From: Pseudoxanthomonas sp. Root65
Lineage (GTDB): Bacteria > Pseudomonadota > Gammaproteobacteria > Xanthomonadales > Xanthomonadaceae
DNA length: 64,000 nt
Direction of reading: 5' to 3'
Assembly: GCF_001427635.1 (NCBI RefSeq)
Contig: NZ_LMHA01000001.1
Coordinates: forward strand, 1,267,501-1,331,500
The first letter of the stretch is position 1; every line of letters starts with the position of its first letter. Below are positions 16,895 to 26,374 of the stretch, piece by piece. Made by a program: the position numbers and the translations under genes. The notes beneath the pieces are model-generated. The model saw only the letters and a program-made list of their open reading frames with translations, was not told where the DNA came from and searched no databases.

Positions 16895-19800
16895 GCGGCG
16901 GCCCCCGACGATGCGCCGGCGAACAGCGCATCCAGCGCATGCACCAGTCCGGGCGAAAAGCGCTGCGCGTGCACGCCGGGCGAGGGCTGGCGCGTCAGGT
17001 CCAGGCCACGGCAGAACAGGTAGCGGATGCCGCCGACGTCGCGCGCGTAGTCGTAGGCCTCGCCCAGGCGGAAGCGCAGCCAGCGGTGCAGGGCGAGCGT
17101 GTAGATGAGCGCCTGCAGGTCGTATTCGCTGTGCGCCATCGCCTGCTGCATGGCCGCAACGTCGTAGCCGTGCAACTGGTTGGACTTATAGTCGAGCACG
17201 TACCAGCGGCCGTCGTGGACGTAGGTGAGATCGATCAGGCCGGTCATCAGCCCTTCCAGCCGCTGGCGCGCACCGAAGGCGGTGCGCTGGCGCAGCAGGC
17301 CGTGGCGGTGCAGCAGCGTGAGCAGGTCGGACACGCGGGTGGGCTGCATGGCGAAATGGAATTCGATTTCCGCACGGCGCTGCTCGACCGGCAGCTCGGC
17401 CAGGCGGAGGCCCTCGGGCATCGCGGTACCCAGCGTGTGGCCGACCAGCGGCACCAGCACGGCCAGACCCTCGGTGACTTCGGCTTCGGCATAACCACCC
17501 TCGCGCAAGGCCTCGGCGATGACGGCGTCCTGTCCCTCTGGCGCGGCGTCGCCGGGACGCCAGTCGCGCCAGGCGGCGAAGTCGGCGTGTTCCAGCGCGG
17601 CATGCATCACCACGCCGAAGCGGCTGCCGGCGAAGCGCGGATCGACGGTGGCGGCAGGCACGGTGATGTCGTCCGGCAACGCATCGACGTCGGACGCCGG
17701 CGCTTCATCCTCGCCGCCGGGATCGGCCTGGGTCGAGGCCGCCAGCGGATCACCGCCGCCGTCCGCATGCGCGAGCTGGGTGAAGCTGTACACCCACCAG
17801 TCGGGCGCGATGCGGCGCGTGGCGATGCGCGCGGGAGCGACAGCGGAGGCGCGTTCCGGTGGCAGCCGCGACGGCGGGGGTTCGGGCGGGCCTTCGACGA
17901 TGCGCACGTCGGCATGCGTACCCAGCACCGCGAGGTCGGCGATGAGCGGCGCGAGCCGGCTCCTGGCGAGGTCGGCCACGTCGCCGGCGGCGATCCACAG
18001 CGCGTGTTCGGCGCGGGTCAGGCCGACGTAAAGCAGGCGTGCATCTTCGGCGATGGCCTCGCGGCGTATGGCGTCGCCGGCGGCCTTCCAGGCCGGATCG
18101 TCCTTGTCGAGCTTCCACTGCAGCACGCGCTGCGTGCCGTCGTGGACCACGCGATGGCGGCCGCTGTCGGGACGCGAGGTGCCCAGGCCCGCGAACGGCA
18201 GGTAGACCAGCGGATACTCCAGTCCCTTGCTCTTGTGCAGGGTCACGATCTGCACGCGCAGCGCGTCGGATTCCAGCCGCAGCAGCTGTGTTTCATCGTT
18301 CGCATCGGCCTCGGCCATGCGGGCCTGCAGCCAGTCCAGCAGGCCGTGCAGGCCCAGCGTCTGCGCGCTGGCTTCCTGCAGGTGTTCGCCGAGTTGCAGG
18401 TAGTTGGTCAGGCGGCGCTCGCCGTCGAGCAGCCCGAGCAGGCGTTCGGCCTGCCCGGCGCACAGTTCGGACACCAGCGCGAACGGTCCGCTGCGCTGCC
18501 AGCGTTCGCGCCAGTGCAGCAGCCGCGCCTGGTGCTGGCGCTGGGCCTCGCCGTCTTCGTCCAGCGCGGCGAGCGTGCCGGCGTCTTCGCCGAGCAGCAC
18601 GGTGGCGAGCGCGGCGCGCAGGCGCCCGTTGTCGGACGGATGCAGCAACGCCAGCAGCAGCGTGCGCAGTTCGCCTGCTTCGGTACTGGCGAACAGGCTC
18701 TGCTTGCCGGCGGCCACAGCCGGCACGCCGGCACGCGCAAGAGCCTGTTGCACGCGAGTGGCTTCCTTGTGGTTGCGCACCAGCACGGCGATGTCGCCGG
18801 GTCGGACAGGATGCCCGTCGATCCGTGCGCGACCCGCACGCGCGTCGCGGAGCACGCGATGGATGTCGGCCACGCAGGCGGCGGTCGCAGCCTCGCGCGA
18901 GCCATCGGCATCGAGCGGCGCGCCATCGTCGCTGCGCAGCAGGCGCAGGGTGAGCGCGGGCGCGACCGTGTCGCCGTGGCGGTAATCGTCGTCGCCGCGC
19001 TTGCCCCCGGGTTCGACCGGCTCGAAGCGGATGTCGGGATGCGCGAACGCCTCCTGTCCCGCCGCTGCGGCACCGTCGTACAGGGCGCGCACCGCGCGCA
19101 GCACGGTCGGGCGCGAGCGGAAGTTGTGCGCCAGCCGCGGCGCTTCGTCCGCCGCGCGCCGGGCGAGCAGATAAGTGGCGACATCGCCGCCGCGGAACCC
19201 GTAGATCGCCTGCTTGGGGTCACCGATCAGGAACAGCGCGGGCGTCTCGCCCAGCGCGCGGACCTCGTCGGAATCGCCGAACACGCGCGCGAAGATCCGC
19301 CACTGGCGTTCGTCGGTGTCCTGGAATTCGTCGACCAGCGCGACGCGGTATTGCGCGCGCAGGGCCGCCACCAACGTCTGCCGGCGCGGGCCGTCGAGTG
19401 CGACGGCGACGCGTTCGATCAGGTCGTCGTAGGTCTGCACGCGGCGCGTGCGCTTGAGGTCGTCGAGCCGGCGGCGCGCTTCATCGCGCAGGCAGTGCAG
19501 CAGAGCGGCGCGCAAGCGTAGTTGCAGCTGCTGCCAGGCATCGTCGGCTTCGCACCAGTCGCGCCAGGCGTCGAACAGCGGCGAGGCGGGCACACGGGCA
19601 TCGCCCGTGTCCTTGCAGAAGCCGCGCAGCGCGTCCGGCAACAGTTTCTGCACATGCGTCTTGTCGGTGCGCGGCCACTCGGCCAGCGCGGCACCGGCCT
19701 GCAGTTCCTCGAACGCCTTGTCGAAACTGGGGCGCCGCGCGCGACGACCGTCGAAGACCTTGTGGTCGAACGCAGCGGCGATCGCCGCCTGCGCGTCGGC

Positions 19801-20529
19801 CAGGTGCAGGCCGATCGTCTCCACCAGATGCGCGGCGCGACCAGTGCGCGTGGCCTGCACGGCGACCTGACGCTCGCTGTCGTCGCCGGACGGCGCCGGC
19901 GGCAGCAGCGGCAACGGACCGCACAGCGCAGGCAGGTCTTCCGCCAGCGCATCGGGGCTGCTCCACATGCCCACCAGCGCATCGACGGTCGCGGGATCGG
20001 CCGCATACCGGCGCCACAGGTCCGCGGCGAGTTCCGCATGCAGCGCGCGCGTATTGCCGAGCAGCTCGCCCGCGTCGAAACCCTGCCCGGCGTCGAGCGC
20101 ATGTTCGCGCAGCACGCGCATGCAGAAGCCGTGGATGGTGAAGATGGCAGCGAGGTCCGTTTCCTCGGCAGCGATGCGCAGGCGGCGCGCCAGCTGCGCC
20201 GCCGTTTCGCCGCCTTGCGCGAGCTGGCGCTCGATCAGGAAGCGTGTCAGTGCGGCTTCGTGCTTCTCGTCCTCGCGCGCTGGCGTGCCGACCAGGTCGG
20301 CGGCCAGGGCCAGCCGCTCGCGGATGCGCTTGCGCAGTTCCTGCGTCGCGGCCTCGGTATAGGTCACCGCCAGCACCTGGCCCATGCGCAGGCGCTGTTC
20401 GACGATCAGGCGGGTGAACAGCGTGGCGAGGGTGTAAGTCTTGCCGGTACCGGCGCTGGCCTCGATCAGTTGCACGCCATCGAGGGCGCGCGCCAGGTAC
20501 GGCTCGCGGGCAGGATCGAACGCGCTCAT
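16891..20529 (-). CDS. recB: RecBCD exonuclease V, RecB subunit
   Basis: 1212 residues. RecB is the 3'-5' SF1A helicase and nuclease of RecBCD. The P-loop is ASAGTGKTYTLATLF (from residue 24). Further helicase motifs are VTYTEAATQELRKRI near 65, ALVDEFQDTDERQW near 395, FLIGDPKQAIYGFRGGD near 436 and LHKSKGLEYPLVYLP near 759. The C-terminal nuclease domain has MHAALEHADF, then LIDLTYVHDGRWYVLDYKSN near 1119, giving the Asp and DYK catalytic set. The start at 20529 overlaps the recC stop by 4 bases (ATGA), so translation is coupled. Confidence 0.95.
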   Translation of the reverse strand: MSAFDPAREPYLARALDGVQLIEASAGTGKTYTLATLFTRLIVEQRLRMGQVLAVTYTEAATQELRKRIRERLALAADLVGTPAREDEKHEAALTRFLIERQLAQGGETAAQLARRLRIAAEETDLAAIFTIHGFCMRVLREHALDAGQGFDAGELLGNTRALHAELAADLWRRYAADPATVDALVGMWSSPDALAEDLPALCGPLPLLPPAPSGDDSERQVAVQATRTGRAAHLVETIGLHLADAQAAIAAAFDHKVFDGRRARRPSFDKAFEELQAGAALAEWPRTDKTHVQKLLPDALRGFCKDTGDARVPASPLFDAWRDWCEADDAWQQLQLRLRAALLHCLRDEARRRLDDLKRTRRVQTYDDLIERVAVALDGPRRQTLVAALRAQYRVALVDEFQDTDERQWRIFARVFGDSDEVRALGETPALFLIGDPKQAIYGFRGGDVATYLLARRAADEAPRLAHNFRSRPTVLRAVRALYDGAAAAGQEAFAHPDIRFEPVEPGGKRGDDDYRHGDTVAPALTLRLLRSDDGAPLDADGSREAATAACVADIHRVLRDARAGRARIDGHPVRPGDIAVLVRNHKEATRVQQALARAGVPAVAAGKQSLFASTEAGELRTLLLALLHPSDNGRLRAALATVLLGEDAGTLAALDEDGEAQRQHQARLLHWRERWQRSGPFALVSELCAGQAERLLGLLDGERRLTNYLQLGEHLQEASAQTLGLHGLLDWLQARMAEADANDETQLLRLESDALRVQIVTLHKSKGLEYPLVYLPFAGLGTSRPDSGRHRVVHDGTQRVLQWKLDKDDPAWKAAGDAIRREAIAEDARLLYVGLTRAEHALWIAAGDVADLARSRLAPLIADLAVLGTHADVRIVEGPPEPPPSRLPPERASAVAPARIATRRIAPDWWVYSFTQLAHADGGGDPLAASTQADPGGEDEAPASDVDALPDDITVPAATVDPRFAGSRFGVVMHAALEHADFAAWRDWRPGDAAPEGQDAVIAEALREGGYAEAEVTEGLAVLVPLVGHTLGTAMPEGLRLAELPVEQRRAEIEFHFAMQPTRVSDLLTLLHRHGLLRQRTAFGARQRLEGLMTGLIDLTYVHDGRWYVLDYKSNQLHGYDVAAMQQAMAHSEYDLQALIYTLALHRWLRFRLGEAYDYARDVGGIRYLFCRGLDLTRQPSPGVHAQRFSPGLVHALDALFAGASSGAAA

Positions 20530-23500
20530 GCGGCATCCTCCGGACCGATGCCGACCACGGCCGCGTACACGCGCAGGCTGGTGTCGATGAAGTCCTGCAT
20601 GCCGGCCGCGTCGGCGAGCGGATCGCGGCCGCGGAAGGCGAGCTGGATCGCGTCGCCGGTACTCTCGCCCCAGCGGTAATCGCCCGGATACCAGGCCTCG
20701 CGTGCGGCGGCCGCGCGCGCATCCGGCTCGGCCGTGTGGATGGCCCATCCGGTATGCGGCGCGAACGGCAGCGGCGCGCGCAGTCCGTCACGGCGAAGGC
20801 CCAGCAACACACGCAGTGCGTCCCGCGCCTCGTCGGCCGGACGCGGAGGCGTGAGGTAGGCACGGATGCCGTCCTCGCCGTCGTGGATCTGCACCAGCGG
20901 AACCGGGACGCCGCTGGCGTTGAGCAGCAGCGCATCCAGGCCATGGCGGATCGCGGCAGGCCCGTTGAGCGCACCGAGGTGCACACGTACCAGCCCATGG
21001 GGATGGAGGTCCGCGATGCGGCCATGGACACGCACGCCGTCGAGCATCACCTCGTGGCGCGCTGCGGCCGCCTCCAGGGGCACGGTATTCCCGATCCCGT
21101 CGGCGAATGCCTGCGCATACGGCGCCACATCGGCCAGGGCACGTGCCGTGGCATGTTCGCCCAGCGGACCGCTCGGTACATGGCCGCGGGCCCGCAGACG
21201 TGCGTACAGCGCGTCCGCCGTTTGCGCAGGCGGCGCAGGCGCGTGGTGGAGCAGCCAGTCGAACACCTCGCGCTGCAGCCGTGCGCGCTCGCGGCCACGC
21301 AACGAGGCGGCCAGCGGTTCCACATCTTCGACGGTCTCGATCGCTTCGGGCAGGCGCAGGCCGGGGCGGTAAGCGAGGAAGGCGCCCGCAGGATCGAGCA
21401 GGAAGCGGCGCAGCGCCTCCAGCGGCACGTCGCGCTCGTCTTCGACCGGCGCCGGCAGGGGCGCGGGTGCCCATGGTGGCAGGGCGCCACGTGCAGCGTC
21501 GACGCGGTCGGCCGCCGGACGCCAGGCGGCGCGATAGCTGAAACGCCGCGGCTCGTCGGTGCTGCCGAACGCCGCCGGCGCGAACGGCTGCAACGTGTGG
21601 CGCACGACCAGTCGCGACTTCGCTTCCGGATCGGCGTGGTAGCGCGCGGCGACATCGAGCAGCTCGCTCACCAGCACGGACGGCTCGCGCACGCTGCCGT
21701 CGCGCGGATCGGCGCCGAGGTAGCTGAGGTAGAACACGTCCTGCGCGGCGGCGAACAGCTGCAGGAACAGGAAGCGGTCGTCTTCGCGGGTGGAACGGTC
21801 GCCGGCCTTGCGTCGGCCGGCGTGCAGCTCCGCAGTCAGCTTGTTGAGGCCGGCGGCCGGATCGCGGCGCGGGAAATCGCCGTCGTTCATGCCGAGCAGG
21901 CAGATGGCGCGGAACGGCAGCAACCGCATCGGCACCATCCGGCCCACGCTGATGCCGCCGGTCAGCAAAGGCGCGCGGGTGTCGGCCTGCGACAGCTGAT
22001 CGGCGAAGTGCGCACGCACGACCTCGGGCGGGACGACGCCCTCATAGCCAGCCGTTGCCGCGTCGCGGGCGAAGCGGTCGATCAGCGTGCGCAGGCGGTC
22101 CAGTGCGCGCTGCGCGCGCGGGGCGCCGGGCTGTTCCGGCAGCAGCACGGCGAGCAGGTGCAGCAGCCGTTCGCGCCATTGCGCGGGCGTGGCCGCCTCG
22201 CCGAGCACGCGGCGCTGGCGGGCGAGTTCGCGCAGCAGGCGCACCAGCGTGTCCAGCGCGTCGAGGGCGCCGCCTTCCAGATCCGGCCACGGCGCGACGC
22301 CGCCGATCATCTCGTCCGCACCGCTGGCGTGGCCCAGCAGCAGGCGATCGAGCGCGAACTGCCAGGTATAGGCATAGTCGGCCGGCGCCCCGGAGGCGGC
22401 CCGGTGGCCGGCATCCAGTCCCCAGCGCGCGCCGGCCTCGCGCAGCCAGCCATGCAGGCGATCGATCGCATCGGTGTCGAGGCCCGTCGTTTCCATCACC
22501 GGCGCACTGGCGATCAGATCCAGCACTTCGTCCAGGCCGAAGCGCGACAGCGGCAGGTCCAGCAGGCGCAGGAACACCTCGGCCAACGGCTCGCTCGCCA
22601 GCGGACTGGTGTCGGCCAGCGCCCACGGCAAGGCATCGTCGTGTCCGCTGCCGCCGAACACGGCATCCAGATACGGCACGTAGGGATCGATGTCGGGCGC
22701 GAGCACGGCGATCTCGCGCGGCTGCAGCGGCGGATCGAAGCGCGGATCCTCCAGCAGCGCGCGCAGCTGGTCGTGCAGCACCTGCAGTTCGCGCAGGCGC
22801 GTGTGGCAGGCGTGGATCTGCAGGCTGGGATCGGCCAAGTCGACGACAGCGCGCGGCGGCGGCAAGGCAGGCGCGCGACGGTGGAACAGGTCCGACTGCA
22901 GCCGGCGCAGCAGGGTATCCGCGCCGTCGGCGCCGAGCGGATCGGCGTAGACGTCGATCTCGGCGCGCGGATGCACCACTTCGTAATCGCCGAGCAACGA
23001 CATGAAGTCGCGGCCGGCGGCGCCCCAGGCCTGCAGCAGCGGGTTCTCCTGCACTTCGTCGGCGAACAGGCCGGTTTCGCCTTCCCGGCGGCGCTCGCGC
23101 AGGGTCTGCAGGTCGCCCCAGTAGCCGCGCGCCGGCGTGGGCAGGTAGAAGTGCAACGTACCCACGCGAGCCTGGGTGGCCAGCACGCGCAGCACGTCGG
23201 GCGAGATGTTGAGCGTGGCGAACACCAGCAGCCGCGGCGGCAGGCCCTGCGGCAGCGGTCCGTCGTCGCGGCCGAAGCGCGCGAGGTAGGCATCGATGCG
23301 GCGCGCACGGTAATCGCGGCCGGCAGCGACGGTGCGCCACAGCCGCGCCTGCGGATCGTCGCGGTCGGCACCGGCCTCCCAGCGCAGCAGCCAGTCGCGG
23401 CGCCACGCCTGGTACTTCTCGTAGACGCCGGCCAGCTCGCCGGCCAGCCGCCAGGGCTTCAGCGGATCGCCATCGGCCATCCAATCATCGAGCGTGGCCA

Positions 23501-23849
23501 GGGCGGGATCGCGGCGCAGGGCCGGTGCGTCCAGCGCGCCATAAAGTCGCCATTGCAGCGAGGCGGCATCGAGATCGTCGTCGCCGGCCGGCCCGAGGTT
23601 GGCCTCGAGCGCGCGGGCGACGAATTCGCCAGGGGTGAGGAATTCCAGATTGGCGGCGATGCCGTATTCGGCCGCCAGCGTGGCCTGCAGCCAGCGGCGC
23701 ATGGCGACCTGCGGAATCAGCACCAGATCCGGCGCCAGCGGCGATTGGCCCGGCACCGGTCGCCGCAACTCATCGGCCAGCAGCGCCGCCAGCAGCCCCA
23801 GCACGTTGGACGGATACAGGCGGAAGTCGGGCGTGGAGGCGGCAGGCAT
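20526..23849 (-). CDS. recC: RecBCD exonuclease V, RecC subunit
   Basis: About 1107 residues, the RecC length. RecC recognises Chi and splits the strands within RecBCD. It has the opening FRLYPSNVLGLLAALLADEL, LVLIPQVAMRRWLQ near 44 and the inactive helicase-like core with RMVPMRLLPFRAICLLGMND. The C-terminal region holds a degenerate nuclease-like fold without a full catalytic set, as expected. A GTG one codon upstream (23852) is an equally possible start. It is the first gene of recC-recB-recD; about 280 bases separate it from divergent mlaF. Confidence 0.94.
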   Translation of the reverse strand: MPAASTPDFRLYPSNVLGLLAALLADELRRPVPGQSPLAPDLVLIPQVAMRRWLQATLAAEYGIAANLEFLTPGEFVARALEANLGPAGDDDLDAASLQWRLYGALDAPALRRDPALATLDDWMADGDPLKPWRLAGELAGVYEKYQAWRRDWLLRWEAGADRDDPQARLWRTVAAGRDYRARRIDAYLARFGRDDGPLPQGLPPRLLVFATLNISPDVLRVLATQARVGTLHFYLPTPARGYWGDLQTLRERRREGETGLFADEVQENPLLQAWGAAGRDFMSLLGDYEVVHPRAEIDVYADPLGADGADTLLRRLQSDLFHRRAPALPPPRAVVDLADPSLQIHACHTRLRELQVLHDQLRALLEDPRFDPPLQPREIAVLAPDIDPYVPYLDAVFGGSGHDDALPWALADTSPLASEPLAEVFLRLLDLPLSRFGLDEVLDLIASAPVMETTGLDTDAIDRLHGWLREAGARWGLDAGHRAASGAPADYAYTWQFALDRLLLGHASGADEMIGGVAPWPDLEGGALDALDTLVRLLRELARQRRVLGEAATPAQWRERLLHLLAVLLPEQPGAPRAQRALDRLRTLIDRFARDAATAGYEGVVPPEVVRAHFADQLSQADTRAPLLTGGISVGRMVPMRLLPFRAICLLGMNDGDFPRRDPAAGLNKLTAELHAGRRKAGDRSTREDDRFLFLQLFAAAQDVFYLSYLGADPRDGSVREPSVLVSELLDVAARYHADPEAKSRLVVRHTLQPFAPAAFGSTDEPRRFSYRAAWRPAADRVDAARGALPPWAPAPLPAPVEDERDVPLEALRRFLLDPAGAFLAYRPGLRLPEAIETVEDVEPLAASLRGRERARLQREVFDWLLHHAPAPPAQTADALYARLRARGHVPSGPLGEHATARALADVAPYAQAFADGIGNTVPLEAAAARHEVMLDGVRVHGRIADLHPHGLVRVHLGALNGPAAIRHGLDALLLNASGVPVPLVQIHDGEDGIRAYLTPPRPADEARDALRVLLGLRRDGLRAPLPFAPHTGWAIHTAEPDARAAAAREAWYPGDYRWGESTGDAIQLAFRGRDPLADAAGMQDFIDTSLRVYAAVVGIGPEDAA

Positions 23850-24128
23850 CACGCCATCTTGCCGCAGCCCTGTCGCGAATGCCGAGACATCGGCGACGCG
23901 GCGGCGGGCTTAAGACCTTCTTAAAGTGGTCGGTCCAGCATGCACCGGTGGCATCGCGGGCCAGGGAAGCCCGGCACCGGTCGACGGATCTGCGCACGCG
24001 CATGCGCGACGCCTCCGTGCGATGCCACAATAATCAAACTGCGCGGTACGGTTTATGTTCAGCCGCTGGCCGCGAAGCTACGTCGTTGTTTTTCCGTTAA
24101 CTTCCTTGCTGGTCTGCCGACGACGCCC

Positions 24129-24917
24129 ATGACGCCCGCCGACGCCCCTGCCGTGCACCTGTCCGGCCTCCGCCTTGATCGCGGCGGCCGCACGATCCTG
24201 CGCGGCATCGACCTGACCGTGCCGCGCGGCAGCATCGCCGCGGTGCTCGGTCCGTCCGGCAGCGGTAAGTCGACGATGCTCGCCGCGCTGACCGGCGAGC
24301 TGCCGCCGACGGCGGGCACGGTCGAGATCTTCGGCCAACCTGTGCCGCACCGCAGCCGCGCGTTGCTGGACATGCGCAAGGGCATCGGCGTGCTGCTGCA
24401 GGGAAACGGCCTGCTGACCGACCTGACCGTGGCCGACAACGTGGCGCTGCCGCTGCGCACGCACACGAAGCTGCCCGACGCACTGATCCGCCGGCTGGTC
24501 GACTTCAAGTTGAACGCGGTCGGCCTGCGCGCCGCCGCCGACGCCTATCCGCGCGAGCTGTCCGGCGGCATGGCCCGCCGCGTGGCACTGGCCCGCGCGC
24601 TGGCGCTGGACCCGCCGCTGATGATCTACGACGAACCACTGACCGGGCTGGACCCGATCGCCAGCGGCGTGATCATGAGCCTGATCCAGCGCCTCAACGA
24701 CACCCTGGGGCTGACCAGCATCATCGTGACCCACCATGTGCACGAAACCCTGCCGATCGCCGACCAGGCGGTGGTGATCGCCAATGGCGGGCTGGTGTTC
24801 TCCGGCACCCCGGCCGAACTGGAAGCCAGCTCGGATCCGCTGGTGAAGCAGTTCCTGCGCGGCGAACCGGATGGGCCGATCGCGTTCGATACGGTGAAGC
24901 GCGGGGAGGCGGCGTGA
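24129..24917 (+). CDS. mlaF: Mla phospholipid transport ATPase MlaF
   Basis: 262 residues. MlaF powers the MlaFEDB inner-membrane complex that moves phospholipids between inner and outer membranes. ABC motifs are visible: Walker A GPSGSGKSTM near 43, Q-loop GVLLQGNGLLTDL near 91, signature LSGGMARRVALARALAL near 141, Walker B PLMIYDEPLTGLDP near 161 and H-switch VTHHVHE near 195. The ATG at 24129 gives the family N-terminus; the long upstream open frame is not conserved. The next gene, mlaE, is separated by 157 bases holding a composite repeat, unusual within this operon. Confidence 0.92.
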   Translation: MTPADAPAVHLSGLRLDRGGRTILRGIDLTVPRGSIAAVLGPSGSGKSTMLAALTGELPPTAGTVEIFGQPVPHRSRALLDMRKGIGVLLQGNGLLTDLTVADNVALPLRTHTKLPDALIRRLVDFKLNAVGLRAAADAYPRELSGGMARRVALARALALDPPLMIYDEPLTGLDPIASGVIMSLIQRLNDTLGLTSIIVTHHVHETLPIADQAVVIANGGLVFSGTPAELEASSDPLVKQFLRGEPDGPIAFDTVKRGEAA

Positions 24918-24948
24918 TGCTGTCTTGCGCGCCCCGGTTCATCCCGCT

Positions 24949-25046
24949 CGTCATCCCGGCGAACGCCGGGATCCATCTTGATGTCGCTCGCAAGGCCCGG
25001 AGCAATCGCAAGAGCACTATGGATTCCGGCTTTCGCCGGAATGACG
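24949..25046. repeat. Composite palindromic repeat between mlaF and mlaE
   Basis: Two opposed arms of the same family: CGTCATCCCGGCGAACGCCG (24949 on) and, at 25021-25046, its inverted relative GGATTCCGGCTTTCGCCGGA plus ATGACG. Each arm is itself a hairpin, so the whole can form a cruciform or a double stem in mRNA. Related elements are common in Xanthomonadaceae and other GC-rich Proteobacteria as REP-like or small MITE-like repeats. Confidence 0.75.
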
Positions 25047-25074
25047 GCCCAAGCGCGGTTGGGGAGGTGTGCTG

Positions 25075-25827
25075 ATGCCCTTCGTCGCCGCCACCCGCTC
25101 GCTCGGCCGCGCCGGCCTGTTTTCGCTGTCGGTGTTCCGCGCCTCGAAGCCGACCCGCGACTTCTTCGCCGAGCTGACCCGCGAGATCTACAAGATCGGT
25201 GGGCGCTCGCTGCCCATAATCGCCGTGGGCGGCGCGTTCGTGGGCCTGGTGCTGACCCTGCAAGGCTACCGCACGCTGACCACGTTCGGCGCCAGCGATG
25301 CGCTGTCCACGCTGCTGGGCCTGTCGCTGTACCGGGAACTCGGCCCGGTGCTGACCGCGCTGCTGTTCATCGGCCGCGCCGGCAGTTCGATCGCCGCCGA
25401 GCTGGGCCTGATGCGCGCCACCGACCAGATCAAGGCGCTGGAACTGATGGCTATCGATCCGGTCGCCAAGGCGGTGGCCCCGCGCTTCTGGGCGGCGGTG
25501 CTGACGGTGCCGCTGCTGACCGGCTTCTTCTGCTCGCTGGCGATCAGCGCCAGCTACTTCGAAGCCGTGCACGTGCTCGGCCTCGACAACGGCACGTTCT
25601 GGTCGGCACTGCAGAACAGCGTGGATTTCTGGGACGACTTCGGCGTGGCCTTGCTGAAGTCGGCCGTGTTCGGCGGCACCGCCGCGCTGGTCGCCGCGTA
25701 CGTGGGTTTCCACGCCGAACCGACCATCGAGGGCACGTCGGTGGCCACCACCCGCGCGGTGGTGAACGCCTCGCTGCTGGTGCTGATGTTCAATTTCGTC
25801 ATGTCTGCATTGCTGTTCAGGAGCTGA
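25075..25827 (+). CDS. mlaE: Mla phospholipid transport permease MlaE
   Basis: 250 residues, integral membrane permease of the MlaFEDB transporter. Typical blocks are SLPIIAVGGAFVGLVLTLQG, LGLSLYRELGPVLTALLFIG (the conserved EL-GP motif) and RAGSSIAAELGLMRATDQI with the EQ-loop-like KALELMAIDP. Five or six hydrophobic segments span residues about 45-250. Start: ATG at 25075 with GGGGAGG 7 bases upstream; a GTG two codons earlier is less well placed. The gene for MlaD follows after 4 bases. Confidence 0.93.
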   Translation: MPFVAATRSLGRAGLFSLSVFRASKPTRDFFAELTREIYKIGGRSLPIIAVGGAFVGLVLTLQGYRTLTTFGASDALSTLLGLSLYRELGPVLTALLFIGRAGSSIAAELGLMRATDQIKALELMAIDPVAKAVAPRFWAAVLTVPLLTGFFCSLAISASYFEAVHVLGLDNGTFWSALQNSVDFWDDFGVALLKSAVFGGTAALVAAYVGFHAEPTIEGTSVATTRAVVNASLLVLMFNFVMSALLFRS

Positions 25828-25831
25828 CCCC

Positions 25832-26374
25832 ATGTCCGTCCGTGGACCCCGTCTTGAGTTCGCCGTCGGCGCCTTCCTGCTGCTGGCCCTGGCCTCGCTG
25901 CTGGTGCTGGCGCTGGCATCCACCAACAAGCGCTTCGGCGTGGGCGGCGGCAGCTACGAGCTGACCGCGCGCTTCTCCAACCTGGGACAGCTGCGCAAGC
26001 AGGCGCCGGTGAAGATCGGTGGCGTGGTCATCGGCCAGGTGGCCGACATCCGGCTGGACCCGGTCAAGTTCGATTCCCTGGTGACCCTGTCGATCGACAG
26101 CCAGTACAAGGACCTGCCGGCCGACACCGCCGCCGGCATCTTCACCAGCGGCCTGCTGGGCGAGAACTACATTGGCCTCTCGCCGGGCGGTGACCCGGAG
26201 GTGCTGAAGCCCGGCGCGGAGATCGCCTTCACCCAGCCAGCGGTGGACCTGCTGCAGCTGGCCGGCAAGTACATGTTCAGCGGCGGCGCCAACAATGCCG
26301 ACGCAGGCTCCGGGGAATCCCCGGCCAGCGGCGAACCTGCCGCGCCCCCCGTTACGGAAGAACCCACGCCATGA
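25832..26374 (+). CDS. mlaD: Mla MCE-domain protein MlaD
   Basis: 180 residues. An N-terminal membrane anchor (about 8-30, FAVGAFLLLALASLLVLALA) holds a periplasmic MCE domain with LTARFSNLGQLRKQAPVKIG, VIGQVADIRLDP and SGLLGENYIGLSPGGDPEVL. MlaD forms the hexameric ring that receives lipid in the periplasm. A Ser/Ala/Glu/Pro-rich disordered tail ends the protein. It overlaps mlaC by 4 bases (ATGA), so the two are coupled. Gene order F-E-D-C-B matches the classical operon. Confidence 0.92.
   Translation: MSVRGPRLEFAVGAFLLLALASLLVLALASTNKRFGVGGGSYELTARFSNLGQLRKQAPVKIGGVVIGQVADIRLDPVKFDSLVTLSIDSQYKDLPADTAAGIFTSGLLGENYIGLSPGGDPEVLKPGAEIAFTQPAVDLLQLAGKYMFSGGANNADAGSGESPASGEPAAPPVTEEPTP

Noticed and set aside
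16528..19521. Nearly 1000-codon plus-strand open frame opposite recD and recB
   Set aside because: Same antisense artefact; composition-driven protein with no recognisable domain, and the opposing genes are unambiguous.
20736..23924. Open frame of more than 1000 codons on the plus strand opposite recC
   Set aside because: It is antisense to a certain recC gene. Very high GC with biased third positions creates long open antisense frames. Its product is low-complexity (Arg/Gln/His/Gly-rich) with no domain.
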